DNA of 64,000 bases from Calliopsis andreniformis (Eukaryota; Arthropoda; Insecta; Hymenoptera; Andrenidae): NCBI RefSeq assembly GCF_051401765.1, contig NW_027480423.1:930001-994000 (forward strand). Direction: 5' to 3'. Positions within the stretch are counted from its first letter, which is position 1; each line of letters opens with the position of its first letter. This document shows, one piece after another, positions 1 through 12,851 of the stretch. The translations under genes were made by a program, and so were the position numbers. Under the pieces are notes generated by a model. It made no database searches and was not told the DNA's origin. It saw only the letters and a program-made list of their open reading frames with translations.

Positions 1-1239
1 AAATAGAACAGTTTTTCCATCGTATAAAACGAATAATTGCTACCAGTGTGAAAGTTATGGTGATTTCTACTTTCCGGGCAACCTAGACTTCACCCTAGGG
101 CGTTGTTCCACCAGATGGAATAGTTAGGGCCTTAGAAGTCAAAACCCGATGCATAAAATACAAAAAAATAGAACAGTTTTTCCATGTGTAAAACGAATAA
201 TTGCTACCAGTGTGAAAGTTATGGTCATTTCTACGTTCCGGGCATCCTAGGCTTCACTCTAGGGCGTTGCTCCACCAGATCGAATAGTTAGGGCCTTAGA
301 AGTCATCGCCCGAAGCATAAAATGCAAAATAAATAGAACAGTAGTTCCATTGTATAAAACGAATAACTGCAACCAGTGTGAAAGTACTGGTTATTTCTAC
401 GTTCCGGCAGCCTAGGCTTCACCCTAGGGCGTTGCTCCACCAGATCAAACAGTTAGGGCCTTAGAAGTCTACGCCCGAAGCATTAAATACAAAATAAATA
501 GAACAGTTTTTCCATTGTATAAAACGAATAATTGCTACCAGTGTAAAAGTTATGGTTATTTCTGCGTTCCGGGCAACCTAGGCTTCACTCTAGGGCGGTG
601 CTCCACCAGATCAAACAGTTAGGGCCTAAGAAGTCGACTCCAGAAGCATAAAATACGATAAAGATGCAACAGTTTTTCCATCGTATAAAACGAATAATTG
701 CAACCAGTGTGAAAGTGATGGTCATTTCTACGTTCCGGGCAACCTAGGCTTCACCCTAGGCCGTTGTTCCACCAGATCGAATAGTTAGGGCCTTAGACGT
801 CAACGCCCGAAGCTTAAAATACAAGATAAATAAAACAGTTTTTCCATCGTACAAAAAGAAAAATTGCTACCAGTGTGAAAGTTATGGTCATTTCTACGTT
901 CCGGGCAACCTAGGCTTCAGTCCAGGGCGGTGCTCCACCAAATCGAATAGCTAGGGCCTTAGAAGTCAACGCCAGAAGCATAAAATACAATAAAGATGCA
1001 AAAGTTTTTCCATCGTATAACAGGAATAAATGCAAACAGTATGAAAGTACTGGACATTTCTACGTTCCGGGTAAAATAGGTTTCACTCTAGGGCGTTGCT
1101 CCACCAGATCGAATCGCTAGGGACTTAGAATTCAACGCCATAAGAATAAAATACAATATAAGTACAACAGTTTTTCCATCGTATAAAATGAATAATTGCA
1201 ACCAGTGTGAAAGTTATGGCCATTTCTACATTTCGGGCA

Positions 1240-1950
1240 ACCTAGGCTTCACTCTAGGGCGTTGCTCCACCTGATCGAATAGTTAGGGCCTTAGAAGCCA
1301 ACGCCCGAAACATTAAATACAAAATAAATAGAACGGTTTTTCCATTGTATCAAACGAATAATTGCTACGAGTGTGAAAGTTATGGTCATTTCTTCGTTCC
1401 GCGCATCCTGGGCTTTACTCTAGGGCGTTGTTCCACCAGATGGAATAGTTACGGCCTAAGAAGTCAACGCCAGAAGCATAAAATACGATATAAATACAAC
1501 AGCTTTTCCATCGTATAAAACAAATAATTGCAACCAGTGTGAAGGTTATGGTCATTTCTACGGTTCGGGCAACCTAGGCTTCACTGTATGGCGTTCTTCC
1601 ACCACATCGAATAGCTACGGCCTCAGAAGTCAACGCCTGAAGTATAAAATACAATAAAAATACAACAGTCTTTCCATCCTATAACAGGAATAATTGCAAC
1701 CCGTGTGAAAGTGATGGTCATTTCTACGTTCCAGGCAACCTAGGCTTCACTCTAGGGCGTTGCTCCACCAGATCAAACAGTTGGGGCCTTAGATGTCAAC
1801 GCCCGAAGCATAAAATACAAAATAAATAGAACGGTTTTTCCATTGTATAAAACGAATAATTGCTGTCAGTGTAAAAGTTATGGTCATTTCCACGTTCCTG
1901 GCAACCTAGGCTTCACCCTAGGGCGTTGTACCACCAGATCGAATAGTTAG
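1240..1950 (+). repeat. First copy of an 11-monomer-offset duplication
   Basis: This ~710 bp stretch matches 3066-3776 at an offset of 1,826 bp (11 x 166). Shared rare variants include CCACCTGATCG, TTAGAAGCCAACGCC, GTATCAAACGAATAATTG and GGAATAATTGCAACCCGTG. The two copies differ at a number of scattered sites, so this duplication is older than the 498 bp one that follows it. Confidence 0.8.
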
Positions 1951-2714
1951 GGCCTACGAAGTGAACGCCAGAAGCATAAAATGCAATATAAATACAACAG
2001 TTTTTCCATCGTATAAAACGAATAATTGCAACCAGTATGAAACTTATGGTCATTTCTACGTACCGGGCAACCTAGGCTTCACTCTAGGGCGTTGCTCTGC
2101 CAGATCGAATAGTTAGGGCCTTAGAAGTCAACGCCCGAAGCATAAAATACAATATAAATACAACAGTTTTTCCATCGTGTAAAACGAATAATTGCAACCA
2201 GTATGAAACTTATGGTCATTTCTACGTACCGGGCAACCTAGGCTTCACTCTAGGGCGTTGCTCCACCAGATCGGATAGTTAGGGCCTTAGAAGTCAACGC
2301 CCGAAGAATAAAATATAAAATAAATAGAACAGTTTTTCCATCGTATAAAACGAATAATTGCTACCAGTGTGAAAGTTATGGTGATTTCTACTTTCCGGGC
2401 AACCTAGACTTCACCCTAGGGCGTTGTTCCACCAGATGGAATAGTTAGGGCCTAAGAAGTCAACGCCAGAAGCATAAAATACGATATAAATACAACAGCT
2501 TCTCCATCGTATAAAACGAATAATTCCAACCAGTGCGAAAGTTATGGTTATTTCTACGTTCCGGGCAACCTAGGCTTCACTCTAGGGCGTTGATCCACCA
2601 GACCGAATAGTTAGGTCCTTAGAAGTCAACGCCAGAAGCATAAAATACGATATAAATACAACAGCTGTTCCATCGTATAAAAGGAATAATTGCAAACAGT
2701 GAGAAAGTAATGAC

Positions 2715-2760
2715 CATTTCGGCGTTTCGGGCATCCCAGACTTAACTCTGAGGCATCGCT
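2715..2760 (+). repeat. Minority-class monomer in the left block
   Basis: Same class as 13996 but with its own changes: ATGACCATTTC upstream, GCATCCCAGAC and GAGGCATCGC. It is outside the 27.4 kb superunit, so the class predates that duplication. Confidence 0.75.
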
Positions 2761-3065
2761 CCACCTGGTCGAATAGTTAGGGCCTAAGAAGTCAACGCCA
2801 GAAGCATAAAATACAATATAGTTACAACAGTTTTGCCATCGTATAAAATGAATAATTGCAAACTGTGTGAAAGATATGGACATATCTACGTTCCGGGCTA
2901 CCTAGGCTTCACTCTATGCCGTTCTTCCACCACATCGAATAGCCACGGCCTCAGAAGTCAACGCCAGAAGCATAAAATACAATATAAATATAACGGGTTT
3001 TCCATCGTACAAAACGAATAATAGCAACCAGTGTGAAAGTTATGGTCATTTCTACGTTCCGGGCA

Positions 3066-3776
3066 ACCTAGGCTTCACTCTAGGGCGTTGCTCCACCTGA
3101 TCGAATAGTTAGGGCCTTAGAAGCCAACGCCCGAAGCATTAAATACAAAATAAATAGAACAGTTTTTCCATTGTATCAAACGAATAATTGCTACGAGTGT
3201 GAAAGTTATGGTCATTTCTTCGTTCCGCGCAACCTGGGCTTTACTCTAGGGCGTTGTTCCACCAGATGGAATAGTTAGGGCCTAAGAAGTCAACGCCAGA
3301 AGCATAAAATACGATATAAATACAACAGCTTTTCCATCGTATAAAACAAATAATAGCAACCAGTGTGAAGGTTATGGTCACTTCTACGTTCCGGGCAACC
3401 TAGGCTTCACTGTATGGCGTTCTTCCACCACATCGAATAGCTACGGCCTCAGAAGTCAACGCCTGAAGTATAAAATACAATAAAAATACAACAGTCTTTC
3501 CATCCTATAACAGGAATAATTGCAACCCGTGTGAAAGTGATGGTCATTTCTACGTTCCAGGCAACCTAGGCTTCACTATAGGGCGTTGCTCCACCAGATC
3601 AAACAGTTGGGGCCTTAGATGTCAACGCCCGAAGCATAAAATACAAAATAAATGGAACGGTTTTTCCATTGTATAAAACGAATAATTGCTGTCAGTGTAA
3701 AAGTTATGGTCATTTCCACGTTCCGGGCAACCTAGGCTTCACCCAAGGGCGTTGTACCACCAGGTCGAATAGTTAG
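3066..3776 (+). repeat. Second copy of the 11-monomer-offset duplication
   Basis: Partner of 1240-1950. Its right half was later copied again as the 498 bp tandem repeat 3271-4266, so variants such as ACTATAGGGCG and CACCCAAGGGCG are shared with the 498 bp units but not with the 1240-1950 copy. Confidence 0.8.
3271..3768 (+). repeat. Perfect 498 bp (3-monomer) tandem duplication, copy 1
   Basis: I read this against 3769-4266 base by base and found no difference. It contains one TATGGCGTTCTTCC-type, one CCTATAACAGG-type and one TGCTGTCAGTG-type monomer. Perfect identity over 498 bp points to a very recent event or to continuing homogenisation. A collapsed or duplicated assembly step is the alternative. 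Confidence 0.92.
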
Positions 3777-4266
3777 GGCCTAAGAAGTCAACGCCAGAAG
3801 CATAAAATACGATATAAATACAACAGCTTTTCCATCGTATAAAACAAATAATAGCAACCAGTGTGAAGGTTATGGTCACTTCTACGTTCCGGGCAACCTA
3901 GGCTTCACTGTATGGCGTTCTTCCACCACATCGAATAGCTACGGCCTCAGAAGTCAACGCCTGAAGTATAAAATACAATAAAAATACAACAGTCTTTCCA
4001 TCCTATAACAGGAATAATTGCAACCCGTGTGAAAGTGATGGTCATTTCTACGTTCCAGGCAACCTAGGCTTCACTATAGGGCGTTGCTCCACCAGATCAA
4101 ACAGTTGGGGCCTTAGATGTCAACGCCCGAAGCATAAAATACAAAATAAATGGAACGGTTTTTCCATTGTATAAAACGAATAATTGCTGTCAGTGTAAAA
4201 GTTATGGTCATTTCCACGTTCCGGGCAACCTAGGCTTCACCCAAGGGCGTTGTACCACCAGGTCGA
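3769..4266 (+). repeat. Perfect 498 bp (3-monomer) tandem duplication, copy 2
   Basis: Identical to 3271-3768. Similarity continues as far as about 4301 and then breaks at CATGAAATACAAT, where copy 1 chemistry would predict CATAAAATACGAT. Confidence 0.92.
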
Positions 4267-6960
4267 ATAGTTAGGGCCTAAGAAGTCAACGCCAGAAGCA
4301 TGAAATACAATATAAATACAACAGTTTTTCCATCATATAAAACGAATGATAGCAACCAGTGTGAAAGTTATGGTCATTTCTACGTTCCGGCCAACCTAGG
4401 CTGCACTCTAGGGCGTTGCTCCACCAGATCGAATAGTTAGGGCCTTAGAAGTCAACGCCCGAAGCATAAAATACAAAATAAATAAAACAGTTTTTCCATC
4501 GTATAAAACGAAAAACTGCAAACAGTGTGAAAGATATGGACATTTCTACGATCCGGGCTATCTAGGCTTCACTCTATGGCGTTCTTCCACCACATCGAAT
4601 AGCAACGGCCTCAGAAGTCAACGCCAGAAGCTTAAATACAATATAAATATAACAGTTTTTCCATCGTATAAAACGAATAATTGCCACCAGTATGAAACTT
4701 ATGGTCATTTCTACGTACCGGGCAACCTAAGCTTCACTCTAGGGCGTTGCTCTACCAGATCGAATAGTTAGGGCCTTAGAAGTCAACGCCCGAAGCATAA
4801 AATACAATATAAATACAACAGTTTTTCCACCGTATTAAACGAATAATTTCAACCAGTGTGAATCTTATGGTCATTTCTACATTCCGAGCAACCTAGGCTT
4901 CACTCTAGGGCGTTGAGCCAACAGTTTGAATAGTTAGGGCCTTAGCAGTCAACGCACGAAGCATAAAATACAATATAAATACAACAGTTTTTCCATCATA
5001 TAAAACGTATAATTGCCACCAGTATGAAAGCTATGGTCATTTCTACTTTACGGGCTACCTAGACTACACCATAGGGCGTTGTTCCACCAGATCGAATAGT
5101 TAGGGCCTAAGAAGTGAACGCCAGAAGCATAAAATACAATATAAATACAATAGCTTTTCCATCGTGTAAAACGAATAATTGCTACCGGTGTGAAAGTTAT
5201 GGTCATTTCTACGTTCCGGTCAACCTAGGCCTCACCATAGGGCGTTGTTCCACCAGATCGAATAGTTAGGGCCTAAGAAGTGAACGCCAGAAGCATAAAA
5301 TACAATATAAATACAACAGTTTTTCCATCATATAAAACGTATAATTGCAACCAGTATGAAAGCTATGGTCATTTCTACTTTACGGGCTACCTAGACTACA
5401 CCATAGGGCGTTGCTCCTACTGACTGAATAGTTAGGGCCTTAGAAGTCATTGCCCGAAGCATAAAATGCAATAAAAATACAACAGTTTTTCCATCATATA
5501 ACAGGAATATTTGCAACCAGTTTGAAAGTGATGGTAATTTCAACGTTCCGGGCAACATAGGCTTCACTCTAGGGCGTTGCTCCACTAGATCGAATAGTGA
5601 GTGCCTTAGAAGTCAACGCCAGAAGCATAAAATGCAATATAAATACAACAGCTTTTCCATCGTATAAAACGAATAATTGCAACCAGTATGGAAGTGAACG
5701 TCATTTCTACTTTCCGGGCAACCTAGGCTTCACCCTAGGGCGTTGCTCCAACAGATTGAATAGTTAGCGCCTTAGAAGTCAACGCCGGAAGCATAAAATG
5801 CAATAAAAATACAACAGTTTTTCCATCGTATAAAACGAATAATTGCAACCAGTATGGAAGTGAACGTCATTTCTACTTTCCGGGCAACCTAGGCTTCACC
5901 CTAGGGCTTTGCTCCAACAGATTGAATAGTTAGGGCCTTAGAAGTCAACGCCCGAAGCATAAAATACAAAATAAATAGAATAGTTTTTTCATCGTATAAA
6001 ACGAATAATAGCAACCAGTGTCAAGGGGATGGTCATTTGTACGTTCCAGGCAACCTAGGCTTCACTCTAGGGCGTTGTTCCACCAGATCGAATTGTTAGG
6101 GCCTATCATGTCAACGCCAGAAGCATAAGATACAATATAAATATAACAGTTTTTCCATCGTATAGAACGAATAATAGCAACCAGTGTGAAAGCTATGGTC
6201 ATTTCTACGTTCCGGGCAACCTAGGCTTTACTCTAGGGCGTTGCTCCACCAGATCAAACAGTTAGGGCCTCAGAAGTCAACGCCCGAAGCATAAAATACA
6301 AAATAAATAGAACAGTTTTTCCATTGTATAAAACGAATAATTGCTACCAGTGTATAAGTTATGGTCATTTCTACGTTCCGGGCAACCTAGGCTTCACTCT
6401 ATGGCGTTGTTTCACCAGATCGAATTGTTAGGGCCTAAGAAGTGAACGCCAGAAGCATAAGATACAATATAAATATAACAGTCTTTCCATCGTATACAAC
6501 GAAAAATAGCATCCAGTGTGAAAGTTATGGTCATTTCTACGTTCCTGGCAACCTAGGCTTCACTCTAGGTCGTTGATCCAGCAGATCAAACAGTTAGGGC
6601 CTTAGAAGTCAACGGCCGAAGCATAAAATACAAAATAAACAGAACAGTTTTTCCATCGTATAGAACGAATAATAGCAACCAGTGTCAAAGTTATAGTCAT
6701 TTCTACGTTCCGGGCAACCTAGGCTTCACCCCAGGGCGTTGTTCCACCAGATCGCATAGTTAGGGCCTAAGAAGTGAACACCAGCAGCATAAAATTCAAT
6801 ATAAATACAACTGTTCTTCCATCATATAAAACGAATGATTGTAACCAGTATGAAAGTTATGGTCATTTGTACGTTCCGGGCAACCTAGGCTTCGCTCTAT
6901 GGCGTTCTTCCGCCACATCGAATAGCTACGGCCTCAGCAGTCAAAGCCTGAAGCATAAAA

Positions 6961-7733
6961 TACAATAAAAATACAACAGTCTTTCCATCCTATAATAGGA
7001 ATAATTGCAACCCGTGTGAAAGTGATGGTCATTTGTACGTTCCAGGCAACCTAGGCTTCACTGTAGGGCGTTGTTCTACCAGATCGAATTGTCAGGGCCT
7101 AAGAAGTCAATGCCAGCAGCATAAAATACAATATAAATGCAACAGTTCTTCCATCATATAAAACGAATGATTGCAACCAGTATGAAAGTTATGGTCACTT
7201 CTACGTTCCGGGCAACCTAGGCTTCACTCTATGGCGTTCTTCCACCACATCGAATAGCTCCGGCCTCAGAAGTCAACGCCTGAAGCATAAAATACAATAA
7301 AAATACAACAGTCTTTCCATCCTATAATAGGAATAATTGCAACCCGTGTGAAAGTGATGGTCATTTGTACGTTCCAGGCAACCTAGGCTTCACTGTAGGG
7401 CGTTGTTCCACCAGATCGAATTGTCAGGGCCTAAGAAGTCAATGCCAGCAGCATAAAATACAATATAAATGCAACAGTTCTTCCATCATATAAAACGAAT
7501 GATTGCAACCAGTATGAAAGTTATGGTCACTTCTACGTTCCGGGCAACCTAGGCTTCACTCTATGGCGTTCTTCCACCACATCGAATAGCTCCGGCCTCA
7601 GAAGTCAACGCCTGAAGCATAAAATACAATAAAAATACAACAGTCTTTCCATCCTATAATAGGAATAATTGCAACCCGTGTGAAAGTGATGGTCATTTGT
7701 ACGTTCCAGGCAACCTAGGCTTCACTCTAGGGC
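6961..7733 (+). repeat. Dimeric higher-order repeat, 332 bp period, 2.3 copies
   Basis: Units 6961-7292 and 7293-7624 are nearly identical, and a partial third runs 7625 to about 7733. Each dimer alternates a unit with CCTATAATAGGAATAATTG and TTGTACGTTCCAGGC with a unit with TTCTTCCATCATATAAAACG and CTATGGCGTTCTTCC. One difference seen is 7077 (T against C at 7409). Flanking units at about 6800 and 7936-8120 are diverged members of the same pair. The matching array in superunit copy 2 is 34339-35111. Confidence 0.88.
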
Positions 7734-8209
7734 GTTGTTCCACCAGATCGAATTGTTAGGGCCTAAGAAGTCAACGCCAGATGCATAAGATACAATATAA
7801 ATATAACAGATTTTCCACCGTATAGAACGAATAAAAGCAACCAGTGTGAAAGTTATGGTCATTTCTACGTTCCGGGCAACCTAGGCTTCACTCTAGGGCG
7901 TTGTTCCACCAGATCGAATAGTTAGGGCCTAAGAAGTGAACGCCAGCAGCATAAAATACAATATAAATACAACAGTTCTTCCATCATATAAAACGAATGA
8001 TTGCAACCAGTATGAAAGTTATGGTCATTTCTACGTTCCGGGCAACCTAGGCTTCACTCTATGGCGTTGTTCCACGACATCGAATAGCTACGGCCTCAGA
8101 AGTCAACGCCTGAAGCATAAAATACAATAAAAATACAACAGTCTTTCCAGCCTATAACATTAATAATTGCAACCCGTGTGAAAGTGATGGTCATTTGTAC
8201 GTTCCAGGC

Positions 8210-8939
8210 AACCTAGGCTTCACCCTAGGGCGTTGTTCCACCAGATGGAATAGTTAGGGTCCTAGAAGTCAGCGCCAGAAGCATAACATACAAAATAAAT
8301 AGAACAGCTTTTCCATGTATAAAACGAGTAATTGCTTCCAGTGTGAAAGTTATGGTCATTTCTACGTCCCGGGCAACCTAGGCATCACCATAGGGCGTTG
8401 TTCCACCAGATGGAATAGTTGGGGCCTAAGAAGTCGACGCCAGAAGCATAAAATACGATATAAATACAACAGCTTTTCCATCGTATAAAACGAATAATGG
8501 CAACCAGTGTGAAAGTTCTGGTCATTTCTACGTTCCGGGCAAACTAGGCTTCACTATAGGTCGTTGCTCCACCAGAGCGAATAGTTAGGGCCTTAGAAGT
8601 CAACGCCCGAAGCATAAAATGCAAAATAAATAGAACAGTTTTTCCATTACATAAAACGAATAACTGCAACCAGTGTGAAAGTACTGGTCATTTCTACGTT
8701 CCTGGTAACCTATGTTTTACTCTAGGGCGTTGCTCCACCAGATCAAATAGTTAGGGCCTATGAAGTCAACGCCAGAAGCATAAAATACAATAATGGTGCA
8801 ACAGTTTTTCCATCGTATAACAGGAATAATTGCAACCAGTGTGAAGGTAATCGTATGTTCTACGTTCCGGGCAACCTAGGCTTCACTCTAGGGCGTTGCT
8901 CCACCAGATCGAATAGTTAGGGCCTTAGAAGTCAGCGCC
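8210..8939 (+). repeat. ~730 bp segment, first copy of a 28-monomer-offset pair
   Basis: Matches 12852-13581 at offset 4,642 bp. Shared rare variants: GGGTCCTAGAAGTCAGCGCC, CATAACATACAAAATAAATAG, CCATGTATAAAACGAGTAATTG and AATAATGGTGCAACAG. The match ends at CAGCGCC|C here against CAGCGCC|A. Also present in superunit copy 2 at +27,378. Confidence 0.85.
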
Positions 8940-9870
8940 CGAAGCATAAAATTCATAATAAATAGAACAGTTTTTCATTGTATAAAACGAATAACTGCAA
9001 CCAGTGTGAAAGTACTGGTCATTTCTACGTTCCGGGCAACCTAGGCTTCACTCTAGGGCCCCGCTCCACCAGATCGAATAGTTAGGGCCTTAGATGTCAA
9101 CGCCAGATGCATGAAATACAATAAAGGTGCAACAGTTTTCCAATCGTATAAAACGAATAATTGCAAACAGTGTGAAAGTAATGGCCATTTCTATGTTCCG
9201 GGTAACCTAGGCGTCACTCTAGGGCGTTACTCCACCAGATCGAATAGTTAGGGCCTTAGAAGTCGACGCCAGAAGCATGAAATACAATAAAGATGCAACT
9301 GTTTTTCCATCGTACAACAGGAATAACTGCAAACAGTGTGAAAGTACTAGTCATTTCTACGTTCCGGGTAACCTAGGTTTCACTCTAGGGCGTTGCTCCA
9401 CCAGATCGAATAGCTAGGGCCTTAGAAGTCAACGCCCGAAGCATAAAATACAAAAAAATAGAACAGTTTTTCCATGTGTAAAACGAATAATGGCAACCAG
9501 TGTGAAAGTTATGGTCATTTCTACGTTCCGGGCAACCTAGGCTTCACCCTAGGGCGTTGTTCCACCAGATGGAATAGGTAGGGCCCTAGAAGTCAACGCC
9601 AGAAGCATAAAATACGATATATATACAACAGCTTTTCCATCGTATAAAACGAATAATGGTAACCAGTGTGAAAGTTATGGTCATTTCTACGTTCCGGGCA
9701 ACCTAGGCTTCACTCTAGGGCGTTGCTCCACCAGCTCGAATAGTTAGGGCCTTAGAAGTCAACGCCTGAAGCATAAAATGCAAAATAAATAGAACAGTTT
9801 TTCCATTGTATAAAACGAATAACTGCAACCAGTGTGAAAGTACTGGTCATTTCTACGTTCCGGGTAACCT

Positions 9871-10056
9871 AGGCTTCACACTAGGGCGTTGCTACACCAG
9901 ATCGAATAGTTAGGGCCTTAGAAGTCATCGCCTGAAGCATACAATACAATAAAAATACAACAGGTTTACCATCGTATAACAGGAATAATTCCAACCATTG
10001 TGAAAGTGATGGTCATTTCTACGATCCGGGTAACCCAGGTTTCACTCTAGGGCGTT
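9871..10056 (+). repeat. 186 bp segment repeated three monomers downstream
   Basis: Matches 10369-10554 at offset 498 bp. Diagnostic shared variants are TTCACACTAGGGCGTTGCTAC, split here as TTCACACTAGG and GTTGCTACACC, plus CAGGTTTACCATCG, TTCCAACCATTGTG and TACGATCCGGGTAACCCAGG. The copied block is only slightly longer than one monomer, which fits conversion or a small unequal exchange. Confidence 0.82.
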
Positions 10057-10368
10057 GCTCCACCTGATCGAATAGTTAGGGCCTTAGAAGTCAACGCCAG
10101 AAGCATAAAATACAATAAAGGTGCAACAGTTTTTCCATCGTATAACAGGAATAACTGCAAACAGTGTGAAAGTACTGGTCATTTCTACGTTCCGGGTAAC
10201 CTAGGTTTCACTCTAGGGCGTTGCTCCACCAGATCAAATAGCTAGGGACTTAGAATTCAACGCCATAAGTATAAAATACAATATAAATATAACAGTTTTT
10301 CCACCGTATAAAACGAATATTAGCAACCAGTGTGAAGGTTATGGTCATTTCAACGTTCCGGGCAATCT

Positions 10369-10554
10369 AGGCTTCACACTAGGGCGTTGCTACACCAGAT
10401 CGAATAGTTAGGGCCTTAGAAGTCATCGCCTGAAGCATACAATACAATAAAAATACAACAGGTTTACCATCGTATAACAGGAATAATTCCAACCATTGTG
10501 AAAGTGATGGTCATTTCTACGATCCGGGTAACCCAGGTTTCACTCTAGGGCGTT
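10369..10554 (+). repeat. 186 bp segment, second copy
   Basis: Partner of 9871-10056. It enters from a different context (GGGCAATCTAGG upstream instead of GGGTAACCTAGG) and leaves at GGCGTTACTCCGCC instead of GGCGTTGCTCCACC. Confidence 0.82.
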
Positions 10555-11010
10555 ACTCCGCCACATCGAATAGCTACGGCCGTAGAAGTCAACACCTGAA
10601 GCATAAAATGCAATAAAAATACAACAGTTTTTTCATCGTATAACAGGAATAATTGCAGCAAGCGTGAAGGTAATGGTCATTTCTACGTTCCGGGCAACCT
10701 AGGCATCACTCTTGGGCGTTGCTCCACCAGATCGGATAGTTAGGGCCTTAGAAGTCAACGCCAGAAGCATAAAATACAATATAAATACAACAGTTGTTCC
10801 ATCGCATAACAGGAATAATTGCAACTAGTGTGAAAGATATGGTCATAGCAACGTTCCGGGCAACCTATGCTTCACTCTTGGACGTTGCCCCACCAGGTCG
10901 AATAGCTAGGACCTTTGAATTCAAATACAGAAGCAGAAAATACAATAAAAATGCAACAGTTCTTCAATCGTATAGCATGAATAATTGCAACCAGTGTGAA
11001 AGTAACGATC

Positions 11011-11055
11011 ATTTCGACGTTTCGGGCACCCTATACTTAACTCTGAGGCATTGCT
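11011..11055 (+). repeat. Diverged minority-class monomer
   Basis: It reads TTTCGACGTTTCGGGCACCC with CTATACTTAACTCTGAGG, and is followed by CCACGACGTCGAAGTG. It is one of the more diverged members and sits in a stretch (about 10790-11200) of unusually variable monomers. Copy at 38389. Confidence 0.72.
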
Positions 11056-12851
11056 CCACGACGTCGAAGTGTTAGGGCCTTGGAATTCAACGCAAGAATC
11101 ATAAACTACAAAATAAATACAACAGTCTTTCAATCGTATAAAACGAATAATTGCAACCTGTGTGAAGGTTATGGTCATATTTACGTTCCGGACAAACTAG
11201 GCTTCACTGTAGGGTGTTGCTCCACCAGATCGAACAGGTAGGGCCATAGAAGTCAACGCCCGAAGCATAAAATACGATAAATATACAACAGTTTTTCCAT
11301 CGAATAACAGGAATAATTGCAACCAGTGTGAAAGTGATGGTCATTTCTACGTTCCGGTCAACCTTGGCTTCACTCTGGGGCGTTGTTCCACCAGATCGAA
11401 TAGTTAGGGCCTAAGAAGTCAACGGCAGAAGCATAAAATACAATATAAATGTAACAGTTATTCCATCGTATAAAACGAATAATAGCAACCAGTGTGAAAG
11501 CTATGGTCATTTCTACGTTCCAGGCAACCTAGGCTTCACTCTAGGCCGTTGCTCCACCCGATCGAATAGTTAGGGCCTTAGAAGTCAACGCCCGAAGCAT
11601 AAAATACAAAATAAATAGAACAGCTGTTCCATGTATAAAACGAATAATTGTTTCCAGTGTGAAAGTTATGATCATTACTACGTTCCGGGCAATCTAGGCG
11701 TCACCATAGGGCGTTGTTCCACCAGATGGAATAGTTGGGGCCTAAGATGTCAACGCCAGAAGCATAAAATATGATATAAATACAACAACTTTTCCATCGT
11801 ATAAAAAGAATAATTGCAACCTGTGTGAAAGTTATGGTCATTTCTACGTTCCGGGCAACATAGGCGTCACTCTAGGGCGTTGCTCCACCACATCGAATAG
11901 CTACGATCTTAGAAGTCAACGCCTGAAGCAAAAAATTGCAATAAAAATACAACAGTTTTTTCATCGTATAATACGAATAATTGCAACAAGCGTGAAGGTA
12001 ATGATCATTTCTACGTTCCGGGCATCGCACGCTTCACTCTAGTGCGTTGTTCCACCAGATGGAACTGTTAGGGCCTAAGAAGTCAACGCCAGAAGCATAA
12101 AATACGATGTAAATACAACAGCTTTTCGATCGTATAAAACGAATAATGGTAACCAGTGAGAAAGTTATGGTCATTTCTACGTTCCGGGCAACCTAGGCTT
12201 CATTCTAGGGCGCTGTGACACCAGATCGAACAGACAGGGCCTAAGAAGTCAATGGCAGGAGAATAAAATACTATATAAGTACAACAGTTTTTCCATTGTA
12301 TAAAGTGAATAATTGCAAACATTGTGAAAGTAATGGTCATTTCTACGTTCCTGGCAACCTAGACGTCACTCTAGGGCGTTGCTCCACCACATCGAATAGC
12401 TACGGCCTTAGAAGTCAACGCCTGAAGGAAAAAATGCAATAAAAATACAACAGTTTTTTCATCGTATAACAGGAATAATTGCAACAGGCGTGAAGGTAAT
12501 GATCATTTCTACGTCCCGGGCATCGCAGGCTTCACTCTAGGGCGTTGTTCCACCAGATCGAATAGTTAGGGCCTAAGAAGTCAACGCCAGAAGCATAAAA
12601 TGCAATATAAATATTACAGATTTTTCATCGTATAAAACGAATAATAGCAACCAGTGTGAAGTTATGGTCATTTCTACGTTCCGGGCAACCTAGGCTTCAC
12701 TCGAGGGCGTTGCTCCGCCAAATCGGATAGGTAGGACCTTAGAAGTCAACGCCGAAAGCATAAAATACAAAATAAATAGAACAGTTTTTCCATGTATAAA
12801 ACGAATAATTGCTACCAGTGAGAAAGTTATGGTCATTTCTACGTTCCGGGC

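Larger units (their letters stand above)
1..4650 (+). repeat. Left satellite block, outside the 27.4 kb superunit
   Basis: These ~28 monomers precede the first superunit copy and have no counterpart in the second copy's upstream sequence. Internal relations: 1-136 matches 2322-2457 (offset 2,321, 14 monomers); two adjacent, nearly identical units lie at about 1981-2146 and 2147-2312, sharing CAGTATGAAACTTATGG and ACGTACCGGGC; an 11-monomer duplication and a 498 bp tandem duplication are listed separately. The block is more mixed in monomer type than the superunit. Confidence 0.85.

Noticed and set aside
120..135. GATCGAATAG-type motif resembling a tRNA/SINE B box
   Set aside because: The final C of the B box is missing, there is no A box at suitable spacing, and no tRNA fold, so a tRNA-derived origin is not supported.
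490..500. AATAAA strings as polyadenylation signals and TATA-like strings as promoters
   Set aside because: They are part of the AT-rich side of the monomer and repeat every unit or few units; nothing links them to a transcription unit.
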